Positions 26,797-36,749 are shown, counted from the stretch's first letter. The stretch is DNA of 64,000 nucleotides from Cytophagales bacterium (GCA_030446715.1 JAUJMU010000005.1:267709-331708), one strand, 5' to 3'. Notes: generated by a model from the sequence alone, not told the origin. Numbers and translations: made by a program.

Positions 26797-27015
26797 TCAT
26801 TCATCCTCATCGGTTTTATCAGCTTCCTTTATCGCCTGTTCCATCAGGTTCAGGTCGGCCGGCTCAATGGAACCAGCGAATTCAAGCAGCTTCTCTTTCC
26901 GGTACTGATCCGGCCCGATCAAAGCGTTTATAAATTCAAGTAGTTTCAATTGCTGGAATTCATCCAGATGGCTGAGTGCTTCTGCTACCTGCGGGTGAAT
27001 AGTATGAGTTTTCAT
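26797..27015 (-). CDS. Orphan antitoxin-like small protein
   Basis: A 72-residue helical protein with a C-terminal acidic tail (DKTDEDE). The phrase KLLEFAGSIEPADLNLMEQA is typical of small proteins encoded just before PIN-domain toxins in Bacteroidota and cyanobacteria, where it ends in a D-E-W-like motif. No toxin gene follows; repeat element A starts 35 bp downstream. Either an orphan antitoxin or a module that lost its toxin. It is 57 bp downstream of terC on the same strand. Confidence 0.6.
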   Translation of the reverse strand: MKTHTIHPQVAEALSHLDEFQQLKLLEFINALIGPDQYRKEKLLEFAGSIEPADLNLMEQAIKEADKTDEDE

Positions 27016-27072
27016 GTTAAAATTCTTTTGAGTGAAACCTGAAATTTGATTGCACTATCCGCCTTGCCGCCC

Positions 27073-28182
27073 CTACTTCACGACCTTTGTAACCTTGCCG
27101 CTCAGCGGCTTTTGCTCCGTGGTCTGCTCCTCCAGCACATCCTTCGGCTTTTTTGGAAACAGCAGCGAAGCAATGATACTGATAGCCAGAATGCCAATGA
27201 TGATGTATAGAGAATATTGGGTCTTGAAGCCGATTTCGTGCAGGTAGTGGTGCGCCAGCATCTTGCCGCCGATAAAGAGCAGCAGCGCCGCAAGGCCCGT
27301 CTTCAGGAAGTGGAACAGGTGCATGATGTTGGTCAGGAAGAAGAACATCGACCGCAGACCGAGAATGGCAAATATGTTGGAGAAGAAAACGATGTACGGG
27401 TCCTTGGTGACGGCAAACACGGCGGGCACGGAGTCTACCGCAAAGATCAGATCAGTAAACTCAATGATCAGCAGCACCACAAACAACGGCGTGATCATCG
27501 TATGGCCGTGTTTCTTCACGAAGAAGTGACTCCCGACGTACCGCGGAAACACGGAAAAATGCTTTGCCGCAAACTTTACCACCGGGTGCTTGTCCGGCTC
27601 AATGGTATCATCGTCATCCCGCGACAGAAACATCCGGACGCCCGTGAAGGCAAGGAAAGCCCCGAATACGTACAACACCCACTCAGCCCGCTGGATCAGT
27701 GCCCCGCCCAGGAAAATAAACGTGAAGCGCATGATAATCGCCCCGAGAATGCCCCAGAACAACACCTTCTTATAATATTTTTCCCGTACGCCAAACGAAT
27801 TGAAGATAACGATGATCACGAAAATATTGTCCACTGAAAGGGCGTACTCCACCAGGTAACCGGTGATGAATTCCAGCGAAGCGTTGTTCAGATAAATACG
27901 CAGGCTCTCTTCATAATCACCCGGTACGAGCTGCACATTGGTAGCATACCTGCTTACGACTTCCTGAAGACTGGCAAAGTCGGTAATGCCGTGGATCAGA
28001 TGGCCATTGAACCGGACGATGAAGTAAAAAATGAGAGCAAGCATCACCCAGACCGCACTCCAGGCCGCCGCTTCCTTAAACGAAACCACGTGGCTCCGCT
28101 TGCTGAATACACCAAGGTCGAGCAGAAGCATCCCCACGATGAACAGCAGAAAAACGGCAAAAAATAAAAATTCACTCGACAT
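27073..28182 (-). CDS. TerC family membrane protein
   Basis: An integral membrane protein of the TerC/Alx family, 369 residues, about nine membrane segments, implicated in metal ion (manganese) export and tellurite or pH-related stress. Family acidic motifs within the membrane are visible: EYALSVDNIFVIIVIFN near 110-125 and FTDLIFAVDSVPAVFAVT near 235-250, plus FSNIFAILGLRSMFFFL. The C-terminus is basic (KVTKVVK). No riboswitch of the yybP-ykoY type is recognised upstream. Confidence 0.92.
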   Translation of the reverse strand: MSSEFLFFAVFLLFIVGMLLLDLGVFSKRSHVVSFKEAAAWSAVWVMLALIFYFIVRFNGHLIHGITDFASLQEVVSRYATNVQLVPGDYEESLRIYLNNASLEFITGYLVEYALSVDNIFVIIVIFNSFGVREKYYKKVLFWGILGAIIMRFTFIFLGGALIQRAEWVLYVFGAFLAFTGVRMFLSRDDDDTIEPDKHPVVKFAAKHFSVFPRYVGSHFFVKKHGHTMITPLFVVLLIIEFTDLIFAVDSVPAVFAVTKDPYIVFFSNIFAILGLRSMFFFLTNIMHLFHFLKTGLAALLLFIGGKMLAHHYLHEIGFKTQYSLYIIIGILAISIIASLLFPKKPKDVLEEQTTEQKPLSGKVTKVVK

Positions 28183-28326
28183 TCAGTTGCGTATTAGATG
28201 GTGTGCGGCCCGTCAGTTGGAGTCTCTCTGAGAACAAACGAACCGGATTGACCGGTAAGTCTGTAAGGATATATCTTAGGGACGAAAATACGACAATCTG
28301 CGGGTTTCTTCTGCAAAGCTGGATGG

Positions 28327-28357
28327 TTGCAGCCCAAAAGAGGTTTATTTAGCTTTG
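28327..28357 (+). promoter_or_regulatory. Predicted Bacteroidota promoter
   Basis: TTG (28327-28329), 20 nt spacer, TAGCTTTG (28350-28357), matching the -33/-7 consensus TTG...TAnnTTTG. The ATG of the glycosyltransferase is at 28363, so the transcript would be almost leaderless. Confidence 0.5.
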
Positions 28358-28362
28358 CGCCC

Positions 28363-29103
28363 ATGTACAACAATCAGAAGGTGGTGGTAGTACTGCCCGC
28401 TTACAATGCCGCACTTACCCTTGAGCAGACCTATCGGGAAATTCCCTTCCATATTGTGGATGAAGTTGTACTGGTGGACGATGCCAGCCGTGACCAGACC
28501 TCGGTGGTAGGCCAGAAACTGGGCATCCGGCACATTATCCGTCACCCGCAGAACCGCGGCTACGGCGGCAACCAGAAAACCTGCTACGCCAAAGCCCTGC
28601 AGCTTGGCGCTGATATTGTGGTCATGCTGCACCCCGATTACCAGTACACGCCCAAACTCATTACGGCAATGGTTTCCATCATCGGCAACGGTCTGTACCC
28701 GGTGGTGTTCGGTTCGCGGATTCTCGGCAAAGGGGCTCTGAAAGGGGGCATGCCCCTGTATAAGTACATCTCCAACCGCTTCCTTACTTTTGCGCAGAAC
28801 CTGCTCATGAACCAGAAGCTGTCGGAGTACCACACGGGCTACCGGGCTTTTTCGGCGGAAGTGCTGCACTCCCTTGACCTGTCGCGCAACTCCGATGACT
28901 TTATCTTCGACAACGAAATGATTGCCCAGATTTTCTACAAAGACTTCCAGATTGCCGAAGTGACCTGCCCCACCAAGTACTTCGACGAAGCTTCTTCCAT
29001 CAATTTCTCCCGCAGCCTCAAGTACGGCCTGGGCGTGCTCAGAGTCTCCTGGCTGTACATGCTCACCAAACTGGGGTTGGTTAAGTGGCGGCTGCTGGCG
29101 TAG
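28363..29103 (+). CDS. Glycosyltransferase family 2 (DPM1-like)
   Basis: A GT-A fold family 2 glycosyltransferase, 246 residues, similar to polyprenol-phosphate mannosyl/glucosyl-transferases. The start at 28363 (MYNNQKVVVVLPAYNAALTL) opens the first strand. Landmarks: VVLVDDASRDQT, HPQNRGYGGNQKTCYA, DIVVMLHPDYQYTPKL, and EYHTGYRAFSAEVLHSLD. There are no C-terminal membrane segments. Likely role: making a lipid-linked sugar donor or an early step of a surface glycan. Confidence 0.9.
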   Translation: MYNNQKVVVVLPAYNAALTLEQTYREIPFHIVDEVVLVDDASRDQTSVVGQKLGIRHIIRHPQNRGYGGNQKTCYAKALQLGADIVVMLHPDYQYTPKLITAMVSIIGNGLYPVVFGSRILGKGALKGGMPLYKYISNRFLTFAQNLLMNQKLSEYHTGYRAFSAEVLHSLDLSRNSDDFIFDNEMIAQIFYKDFQIAEVTCPTKYFDEASSINFSRSLKYGLGVLRVSWLYMLTKLGLVKWRLLA

Positions 29104-29305
29104 TTTCGATGCCCGATGTTGGATGCCGGAAAGGAATCTTTCGCGTTCCCGTCAGATTGGTTTTGCACAACTGCACAAGAAAACCCTGGCAGCAATATAC
29201 GCTACCGGGGCTCTGTATTATAATATATTATCAGTCTTGCTTACCTGATGGCGATTCTTGATTTCGCGCCCCGAACATCGGGAATCGAACATCCGGCACC
29301 GCATC

Positions 29306-30889
29306 TTATTTTGCGTAGCTCACCGACCGCATCTCGCGGATTACGGTAACCTTGATCTGGCCGGGGTACTGCATGTCTTTCTCAATCTTCTGGGAGATTT
29401 CGTAAGAGAGCAGGTTGGCTCTTTCGTCGGTTACGTTGTCAGCATCTACCATCACGCGGAGTTCACGGCCAGCCTGAATGGCGTAGCACTTGGTAACGCC
29501 GTCGAATGATACGGCAAGTTCTTCCAGTTCCTTTAACCGCTTGATGTACGACTCCATCACTTCGCGGCGGGCACCTGGACGCGAGCCCGAGATGGCGTCG
29601 CAGGCCTGCACGATGGGTGAAATCATAGTGGTCATTTCGATCTCATCGTGGTGGGCACCAATGGCGTTGCACACTTCCGGATTTTCCTTGTACTTCTTGG
29701 CCAGTTCCATGCCCAGGATCGCGTGCGGCAACTCCGGCTCTTCGGGCCATACCTTGCCGATGTCGTGCAGCAGACCGGCACGCTTGGCAAACTTCACGTT
29801 CAGGCCGAGCTCAGCGGCCATTGTAGCGCACAGTTTGGCCACTTCGCGGGAGTGCTGCAGCAGGTTTTGTCCGTAGGAAGACCGGAAACGCATGCGGCCC
29901 ACCATCCGGATCAGCTCCGGATGCAGACCATGAATACCAAGGTCAATCACCGTCCGTTCGCCGATTTCAATGATTTCGTCTTCAATGTTTTTCTGCGTCT
30001 TAGCCACTACCTCTTCAATACGGGCCGGGTGAATACGGCCATCCTGCACCAACCGGTGCAGTGAAAGCCGGGCAATTTCACGGCGCACGGGGTCGAATCC
30101 GGAAATGATAATGGCTTCAGGGGTGTCGTCTACGATGATTTCTACGCCGGTGGCAGCTTCCAGAGCACGGATATTCCGGCCTTCCCGCCCGATGATTTTG
30201 CCTTTAACGTCGTCACTCTCAATATTGAATATCGATACGCAGTTTTCGATAGCATTCTCGGTGGCAGTCCGCTGAATGGTTTCGATGACGACCTTCTTGG
30301 CTTCTTTGGTGGCCGTCATTTTGGCCTCTTCCACAATATTCTTAATGAAACCGGAGGCGCGGGTCTGGGCTTCGTCCTTAAGAGCTTCTACCAGTTGGTT
30401 ACGGGCATCTTCGGCGGTGAGATTGGCTATTTTTTCCAGCTTCTCTACCTGAGAAGCCCGTAGTTTCTCCGCTTCTTCCTTCCGCCTGTTCACTGCTTCA
30501 AGCTGGGCGGTGAGATCTTCCTTTACAGCGTCCAGTTCGGATTCCTTGCGCTTTACCTGCTCAAGGGTTTTGTTCAGGTTTTGCTCTTTCTGCTGAATGC
30601 CCTGTTCGCGTTGTTTGAGCTTGTTTTCGTTGGTAATTACAATCTGCTTCTTCTTGTTTACCTCTTCCTCAAACTCGGCTTTCATCTTCAGATACTTCTC
30701 TTTGGCTTCGAGAATCCGGTCTTTTTTAAGGTTTTCGGCGGTAAGCTCAGCCTCGCGGAGGATTAATCTGGCTTTCTCTTCCGCTTCCTGCTCCTGTTTT
30801 ACGTAGACTTTCTTCAGAAGCGTACGGCCGGCCACCAGCCCGATTCCTATCCCCAGCAGGGTACATAATAATAGATATACAAAATCCAT
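29306..30889 (-). CDS. rny: Ribonuclease Y
   Basis: A membrane-anchored endoribonuclease that starts mRNA decay, 527 residues. One N-terminal membrane helix ([19 protein letters not shown]), a long charged coiled coil (about 30-205), a KH domain with [18 protein letters not shown], and an HD domain with [14 protein letters not shown] and [10 protein letters not shown]. All segments are in place. It lies downstream of zapA on the same strand, which is the usual Bacteroidota order. Confidence 0.96.
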   Translation of the reverse strand: MDFVYLLLCTLLGIGIGLVAGRTLLKKVYVKQEQEAEEKARLILREAELTAENLKKDRILEAKEKYLKMKAEFEEEVNKKKQIVITNENKLKQREQGIQQKEQNLNKTLEQVKRKESELDAVKEDLTAQLEAVNRRKEEAEKLRASQVEKLEKIANLTAEDARNQLVEALKDEAQTRASGFIKNIVEEAKMTATKEAKKVVIETIQRTATENAIENCVSIFNIESDDVKGKIIGREGRNIRALEAATGVEIIVDDTPEAIIISGFDPVRREIARLSLHRLVQDGRIHPARIEEVVAKTQKNIEDEIIEIGERTVIDLGIHGLHPELIRMVGRMRFRSSYGQNLLQHSREVAKLCATMAAELGLNVKFAKRAGLLHDIGKVWPEEPELPHAILGMELAKKYKENPEVCNAIGAHHDEIEMTTMISPIVQACDAISGSRPGARREVMESYIKRLKELEELAVSFDGVTKCYAIQAGRELRVMVDADNVTDERANLLSYEISQKIEKDMQYPGQIKVTVIREMRSVSYAK

Positions 30890-31030
30890 CGCTTTTTGTA
30901 GGTAAAAGTGAATATATAATACAAAAAGCAGACGCTGGAGAGCCTGTCCGAGGGGAAGGTAATATGGAGGAAACTATAAAAATATAATCCGGACGCCCCA
31001 GTTCAGGCAAGGGTCCGGACGCAAGTAAAT
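30890..31030. other. zapA-rny intergenic region
   Basis: 141 bp containing two GTCCGGA repeats (CGTCCGGA near 30990 and 31013). Some local pairing is possible but no RNA family is recognised. It may hold the rny promoter or a small RNA. Confidence 0.3.
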
Positions 31031-31324
31031 CTAAAAAAGTAACGCTGATGAGACCAATGACTGCAAGCGGTCAACCTTATCCGAAACAGCACCATGCACC
31101 ACTTCCTTCTCCTCATCCAGCCGCAGCTTCTCGGTCGCATAATGAATGGCAATCATTGCCAGTAAATCCTGTTTATCTTCCAGTCCGCCAAACTGCGTCC
31201 TCAAAGTGCGAATCATATCATTTATTTCCTTGCCTGCCTTCCGCAGTCGTTCTTCGCCACTCATAGCAGTCCGGATGGGATATTCCCGGTCGGCAATCCT
31301 GATTTTTATGGATAAATCTGCCAT
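31031..31324 (-). CDS. zapA: Cell division protein ZapA
   Basis: ZapA, 97 residues, a FtsZ-ring stabiliser. The N-terminal strand-rich part (SIKIRIADREYPIRTAMSGE) and the C-terminal coiled coil (DLLAMIAIHYATEKLRLDEE) fit the family. It directly follows a coiled-coil gene (11 bp gap), and rny is downstream. Confidence 0.88.
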   Translation of the reverse strand: MADLSIKIRIADREYPIRTAMSGEERLRKAGKEINDMIRTLRTQFGGLEDKQDLLAMIAIHYATEKLRLDEEKEVVHGAVSDKVDRLQSLVSSALLF

Positions 31325-31335
31325 ACCACCTCAGT

Positions 31336-31668
31336 TCATTGTCTCAGATACGTAATGCATTTATCTATTTCCTGAATGTATTCGTCCAATATTGCCTTCC
31401 ACAGGTCAGTTTCCTGCGAATCTGCATTAACCAAAGATACAAGTTTATTTATTTTATAAAAATCACCCACTTCATTTTGCTGACGCTCAGCCTGTCGCTT
31501 CGAAAGCTTCTTGATTTCGGCTGCCTGCTTCTCAATCTGCTCCTGCAGCTGCTTCTTTTCCCGCTCCGACTGCTTCAGGTTTGCCCGCATTTCACTGCAG
31601 AGGTGGGTGAGCTGAAGGGTTTGCTGCTCCAGCTGCCTGAACTTTTCCAGCATTTCCTGCAGGGTCAT
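31336..31668 (-). CDS. Coiled-coil protein upstream of zapA
   Basis: A 110-residue protein. Residues 1-65 are a continuous coiled coil (EMLEKFRQLEQQTLQLTHLC, QSEREKKQLQEQIEKQAAEI), followed by YKINKLVSLVNADSQETD and a short helical end (LDEYIQEIDKCITYL). Proteins of this shape are regularly encoded next to zapA in Bacteroidota; a ZapB-like partner role in the division ring is an inference from position. Confidence 0.8.
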   Translation of the reverse strand: MTLQEMLEKFRQLEQQTLQLTHLCSEMRANLKQSEREKKQLQEQIEKQAAEIKKLSKRQAERQQNEVGDFYKINKLVSLVNADSQETDLWKAILDEYIQEIDKCITYLRQ

Positions 31669-31698
31669 AGTTTTTAGCGGTTAGGTGTACTGACATAG

Positions 31699-31853
31699 AA
31701 GGTTGTGGTTACATGGCTGAATGGTTGGTTACATGGCTGAATTGTTGTCAGGCTGAATGGCCATTTCCCGAGCCTCCAGCAGTTAAACTGTTAAACAGTT
31801 TAACCATTCAACCATATAGCTATTCAGCTATTCAGCCATTCAACTACAACCTT
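31699..31853. repeat. Fold-back repeat (155 bp)
   Basis: Terminal arms AAGGTTGTGGTTACATGGCT... (31699 on) and its near-complement ending 31853 pair over about 25 nt. There are internal copies of TTACATGGCTGAAT (31709, 31729) and a central palindrome GTTAAACTGTT/AACAGTTTAAC. It fills the gap between the Uma2 gene and the coiled-coil gene. Confidence 0.65.
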
Positions 31854-31862
31854 TCAGTATAA

Positions 31863-32480
31863 TCAGCTGTTCCTGAGCAGATCCGATTCTCCTTCTGCTT
31901 CCAGCCACTCGGCCAGCCGGATTTCCGCGTCTCCGAAAAGAGAGTACGGGGTTGTCCACGGTACCACCTTCGGCTGCACGCTGCCGTCGGGCTGCGCGGC
32001 AAACACCACCAGCGACTGAATCCGGCTCAGCACCCACACCACCGTGGCCGTACCGGCCAGGATCAGCTGACTGCTTTTTTCAAACATGTAGGAAAAATCA
32101 TCGGTCACTTCATCATCTGACTCGATCCGGATATCCACCTCAATGGCTGCCACCGGTGCCACTGAAAAGTACTTGTTCCGGTCACGGTCGGGGGGCAGAT
32201 CGGCTTTGCGGTAGATGGCAATGTCATTGGAAAAATTGCTATTCTTCCCCAAATGGATTCCCGGTTCACTTACCACTACCTGGTAAAGCTTACGATTGAT
32301 CTGCGGCAGCAGGTAGGTGATTAAAACGGTAACCAGTGTAGACTGTAAGTCAGAACTTCCCATAATGGATTCAAGTTTCTTTTCTCCCCGCAGCACACTG
32401 CGGTAGCCCTTGTAGTAATACTTCTTCCCGTTGATTACTTCCTTCACCAGACGGGTGGGTATCTCCAGCGCAGTTTCCAT
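31863..32480 (-). CDS. Uma2 family endonuclease-like protein
   Basis: A DUF820/Uma2 family protein, 205 residues, with a restriction-endonuclease-like (PD-(D/E)XK) fold; cellular role unknown. Landmarks: IMGSSDLQSTLVTVLITYLL (helix with the leading Gly-Ser-Ser), SNDIAIYRKADLP (metal-site Asp), VAAIEVDIR (E-x-D/K strand) and a C-terminal ILAGTATVVWVL. It interrupts the usual pheT to zapA spacing, next to a fold-back repeat, so it is probably an acquired gene. Confidence 0.82.
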   Translation of the reverse strand: METALEIPTRLVKEVINGKKYYYKGYRSVLRGEKKLESIMGSSDLQSTLVTVLITYLLPQINRKLYQVVVSEPGIHLGKNSNFSNDIAIYRKADLPPDRDRNKYFSVAPVAAIEVDIRIESDDEVTDDFSYMFEKSSQLILAGTATVVWVLSRIQSLVVFAAQPDGSVQPKVVPWTTPYSLFGDAEIRLAEWLEAEGESDLLRNS

Positions 32481-32567
32481 AAGGTTTTGAATGTATAAAA
32501 ATCCGGATGCATTTCCGAAAAAATTTACCGGTTATTGTCACCTTCCGGAATTACTTCCGGCCCGGGT

Positions 32568-34979
32568 TTACTTCCGGATGGTAGCCCCCAGCTCCTTCTC
32601 GTAAGCACTCATCAGCCGCTGCATGGTACGGTCAATGACCTCGTCGGTGAGGGTCTGGTTTTCGTCCTGCAGAATGAAGCTGACGGAGTATGATTTCTTG
32701 CCGGCGCCAATGTTCTGCCCTTCGTACACGTCAAACACGTTCACCTGCTTCAGCAGTTTTCGTTCCTGCCGGCGGGCCAGCGTCTCAATGTCGCGGAACG
32801 ACACCTGACGGTCCAGCACCAGCGACAGGTCGCGGCGCACCTCCGGATACCGCGAAACCTCCTGATACACCACTCTGGGGCTGTACGCTTTGACCAGATA
32901 CTCCCAGTCGAGTTCGGCGTAAAACACCGGCACTTTGATATCAAGCGTCCTGGTAATGTCGGCTTTCAATAGGCCTGCCTGCCCCACCTCGCGGTTGCTG
33001 AGCCGGTAAGCCAGTCCGTAGCCAAACACCGGCAGGGTGGCGTCGGCAGTTTCGATGTTCTTTGCGTTGGTGCGGTACAGAATCTGGCTCACCGCCTGCG
33101 CCAGGTCGTGGAACTGCACCGGCTGCCCCCCTGACCGCCAGCTTTCGGCGTGTACATCGCCAGTCAGGTACAGCGCCAAGCGGGGGTGTTCGCGGTACTT
33201 GCCTTCTTTTTTGTAGTAGATCTTGCCGAACTCAAACAGTTTCAGGTCTTTCTGCCGCCGGTTGAGGTTGTAGGCCAGCACCTCCAGCCCCGAAAAAAGC
33301 AGACTCTGCCGCATAACTGCCAGGTCTTCGCTCAGCTTGTTGAGAATCTCCACGTCTTCGCCCGGCCGGGCATCGCCCAGCTTGCCGCTGTACCCCGGCT
33401 TGGTCAGGGAGTTGGTGATGATCTCAAAAAAGCCCCGCGCGGCCAGCATCTGCGTCAGGTTGCGCTGCAGTTTCTCCTTGTCCACGGCTGGGAAATCAGC
33501 GAGAAAGGAGGCACCCATGTGCGGCGGAATCTCCACGTTGTCGTAGCCGTAAATGCGGAGAATTTCTTCCACCACGTCGGCTTCGCGCTGCACGTCCACG
33601 CGGTACGGCGGCACCCGCAGCTGCAGGCCTTCTTCGCTTTGGCCGGCAATTTCGATGTCGAGCAGTTGAAGAATGCCGGTAATTTCCTGCCGGTCAAGTC
33701 TTTTGCCGATCAGCCGGTCAATGTTTTTCCAGCCGGCTTTTACCTCAAAATGCGCCACCGGCTGCGAATACACGTCCACCACCTCAGAGGCCACGCGGCC
33801 GCCGGCAACCTCGCAGATGAGCAGCGCGGCCCGCTTCAGGGCGTATACGGTGCCGTTGGGATCGGTGCCCCGGGCAAACCGGAAGGAGGCATCAGTATTC
33901 AGGCCGTGATTCTGTACGGTGCGGCGGATGGATTCGGGCGAAAAACAGGCGCTTTCCAGAAATACGGCCGTGGTGCTTTCGGTGATGCCGGAGCCGGCAC
34001 CGCCGAAAACCCCGGCAATGCACATGGGCGACGATTCGCCGTCGCAGATCATCAGGTCGTTGTCGCGCAGCCTGCGTTCCTGCTTGTCTAGGGTAACGAA
34101 GGGCGTGCCGCCGGGCAGTGTTTTTACGATTATTTTCCCTCCCGCAATGCGGCCGGCGTCGAAGGCATGCAGGGGCTGGCCCAGTTCGTGCAGCACGAAG
34201 TTGGTGATGTCCACAATATTGTTAATGGGCGTAAGGCCGATTGACTGTAAACGCTTTTTCAGCCATTCGGGCGATTCGCCGACGGTAACGCCCTCAATGC
34301 TCACGCCGGAATAACGCGGACAGGCAGCGGAGTTCTCCACTTCTACCTCAATCGTGCGGCCACTGCCGGGCCGGAAACCGTCCACGGAAGGCAGGCAGTA
34401 GTCCCGCTTCAGCAGGGCCCGGAGGTCGCGGACCACGCCGAGGTGCGAGGCGGCGTCGGCCCGGTTAGGGGTCAGGCCGATCTCAAAGATGTAGTCAGCT
34501 TCGAGATTAAAATATTTTGCGGCCGGGGTACCGTTGGGCAGGTTGGTGTCCAGCACCATGATCCCTTCGTGTGACGTGCCGAGGCCGATCTCGTCTTCGG
34601 CGCAGATCATGCCTTCGGAGGCTTCCCCCGGATTTTGGCCTTTTGATCCTGAAAGGTTCGCCGGCGGTCGGGTACAGCGTGGCGCCGACGGTAGCCACCA
34701 CCACTTTCTGACCGGCGGCTACGTTGGCCGCGCCGCACACGATGGGCAGGGCGGTGCCGGCACCCACGTCAACGGTGGTCAGGCTCAGCTTGTCGGCTTC
34801 GGGATGCTTGCGGCAGGTGAGCACCTCCCCGATCACGATGCCTTCCAGCCCGCCGGGCACGGATTCTACTCTTTCTACGTGCTCCACTTCCAGACCGGAA
34901 CGGGTAAGCAGGTTACCGGTTTCTTCGGCCGGCTCAGGCAGGTGCATGTACTGCCGAGCCAGTTGTAGGATATTTTCAT
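32568..34979 (-). CDS. pheT: Phenylalanyl-tRNA synthetase beta subunit (two frameshifts)
   Basis: The large subunit of PheRS, about 803 residues. It begins MKISYNWL at 34979; one missing base at about 34956 shifts the frame before MHLPEPAEETGNLL. The tRNA-binding OB domain (IVIGEVLTCRKHPEADKLS, PIVCGAANVAAGQKV) ends at a second shift (A-run at 34633-34636), after which GMICAEDEIGLGTSHEGIMV and the rest run in one frame: B3/B4 (YSGVSIEGV, INNIVDITNFVLHELGQPL), B5, the core, and the ferredoxin-like end (SRYPEVRRDLSLVLD). Both shifts are cured by adding one base. As the enzyme is essential, sequencing error is the natural explanation. pheS is not in the window. Confidence 0.94.
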
Positions 34980-35217
34980 CTCGTCAGAGTTAAAAACACA
35001 GCCACCCGGAGGAAAAGTCCAGAAAGGCAAGGGCCAAAAATAAGGATTATGCCGGAAAGAGGTTCAATCAGGGCAGTGCTTTTAGCGGTCCGGCACCTGG
35101 TGTCCGGCGGTAAAGTTCATAATGTGCAAACACTATAAATAATTAACGGCGTAATACGGTTAGGATTAATATCAATCAACAGCGCTTGTACGGCAAACTG
35201 CACCCCTACCGGCTTCG

Positions 35218-35429
35218 TCTGGTTCAAGCGTCCACGCTTGAACTTATCGTCATCCACCACAATTGAACCAATGGCCGTACTAAAACAGGCAACCTTCCCC
35301 GGTTGATCAGGGCAGTGGCCTTTTGCGGAGGTGGCCAAGCGTGGACGTTTGGGGGCTGCGCAACCAACCGTATGCGTTGATGTGCGCTGGGTCCATTGAA
35401 GAGATTCAAGCGTGGACGCTTGAACCAGA
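35218..35429. repeat. Repeat element A, copy 2 (212 bp)
   Basis: Same structure as the copy at 26558-26762: TCTGG + TTCAAGCGTCCACGCTTGAA at the left end and its inverse at the right. The first 44 bp differ from copy 1 at only two or three positions. The right end abuts coding sequence of a subtilisin-like protease, which has lost everything upstream. Confidence 0.88.
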
Positions 35430-36573
35430 CGGAGGCTACAATCCTTACCCGGCTGATGATCCGGTTGGCGTGGGCAACTGTGTATTTATCAGAAACCCAC
35501 CCGTGGCCGGCGAACAACTTCCTAATGCAGGTACCAATTTTCAGGCCTATACGGGGCGGTTTGGTGGCACTTCGGCAGCCTGCCCGCAGGTAGCAGCAAT
35601 AGCCGCTCTGATGCTATCAGTAAACCCGAATTTAACTCAGCAACAGGTATTTGACATCATCACGGCCACTGCCGATCAGGTGGGAGGTTACGTGTATGCC
35701 AACGGCAGAAGTAACGAACTGGGCGCGGGCAGATTAAATGCCTGTAGTGCAGTCAGGGAGGCCGTCAGGGCAGGGTTAACAATTACAGGTCCCTCCACAG
35801 TCTGTGCTTCAGGAACGTCTTTTACTTTGAACAATGCGCCTGCCGGAGCTACCGTTACATGGACAGCTTCGTCCAACCTTTCTCCCTCTTCAGGCAGCGG
35901 GACTACGGCTACTGTCAGCGCCGTAAACGGGGCAAACGGGACTGGTTGGGTAGAATTTACCGTCGCCGGAGCCTGTGGGAGCAGCCGAATACGGAAGTCA
36001 GATCTTGAAGTAGGCCTTCCGGTGGTACCTACACCCAACTCAACGGCATTCATGAACAGTTACACCAACAGTTATGAATACGTCTGCTGGTCTGTCCCTA
36101 CAAATGCTTTTCCAACGATGAGTTTCTATTCGAGTAATCCCAGTGTGTTTCAGGTGTACGGACAGGGCAATTGCATGATTTTTACCGGCGGGATGACCGG
36201 AAGCGCTACGCTGATAGCAGAGATCACCAATGACTGTGGCACCAGCACCTATTACTTTCCGGTCAGCATTGAGAACTGTCCTCCGGGAGACCCCGGTTGC
36301 ATCGGAACAATTGCTTTTTCACTGTATCCCAATCCTGCCTCCACTTACCTGGAAGTTGAACCTGATGATAATCTGTACAGCAATGATGCTAAAGAGCAAG
36401 GGTATGAAGTCAGGATTTTTGACAACTTCAATCAGGAGAAGATTCACAAAAAATCCCGGTCGAAATATGAAAAGATGACTCTTGACGTGAGTTCTCCGCC
36501 GAGGGGAATCTATGTTGTTCAAATTTACCTTGGCAACCAGGTAGTCAGGAAAAGACTCGAAATAGTCAGATAA
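35430..36573 (+). pseudogene. Truncated S8 peptidase with type IX sorting domain
   Basis: The 3' part of a secreted subtilisin-like protease. It opens at GGYNPYPADDPVGVGN, keeps the serine motif FGGTSAACPQVAAIAALMLS (catalytic Ser in GTSAACP) and the end of the catalytic domain (GAGRLNACSAV), then an Ig/PKD-like region (ITGPSTVCASGTSFTL, WTASSNLSPSSG) and a type IX secretion C-terminal domain (SLYPNPASTYLEV ... GIYVVQIYLGNQVVRKRLEI). The catalytic Asp and His regions and the signal peptide are missing. The frame continues upstream through repeat element A, with no plausible start, so it is a gene remnant rather than a small protease. Confidence 0.85.
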
Positions 36574-36611
36574 TTTTTATGCTCCGGGCTGATCATTAAG
36601 AATTTAACTGA

Positions 36612-36719
36612 CGGACTCCATCCGGTATGTGATCAGCATTAAACAACCCACGATTAAGATCGTAAAGATGTAGGCTGTTTAATGCTGATCACATACTCCC
36701 TCCAGAGGATTGGAATCCG
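36612..36719. repeat. Palindromic element B, copy 1
   Basis: A perfect 21-bp inverted repeat (36625-36645 with 36676-36696; starts GTATGTGATCAGCATTAAAC) inside a weaker outer pair (CGGACTCCATCC / GGATTGGAATCCG). The centre, AACAACCCACGATTAAGATCG then GTAGGCTGTT, resembles the centre of the element at 55445-55480. Confidence 0.75.
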
Positions 36720-36749
36720 TTCTCCCGCTGTCCTGCATCGGCAGTGCAT

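Noticed and set aside
26436-26800. Short minus-strand open frames over repeat element A
   Set aside because: They read through the palindromic ends and end in the beta-barrel gene; the related frames in the second copy of the element have different lengths and sequences, so coding is not conserved.
30890-31030. 6S RNA or other structured RNA between zapA and rny
   Set aside because: Position is suggestive, but I could not form a convincing long hairpin with a central bubble from this 141-bp stretch.
33150-34091. 313-codon open frame antisense to pheT
   Set aside because: Shadow of pheT.
35005-35030. GGAGGAAAAGTCC, resembling the 5' end of RNase P RNA
   Set aside because: None of the other conserved blocks of RNase P RNA follow; a chance match.
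35117-35338. 73-codon minus-strand frame beside repeat element A, copy 2
   Set aside because: Half of it is the repeat itself; the rest (VQFAVQALLIDINPNRI) looks protein-like but has no start or family match.
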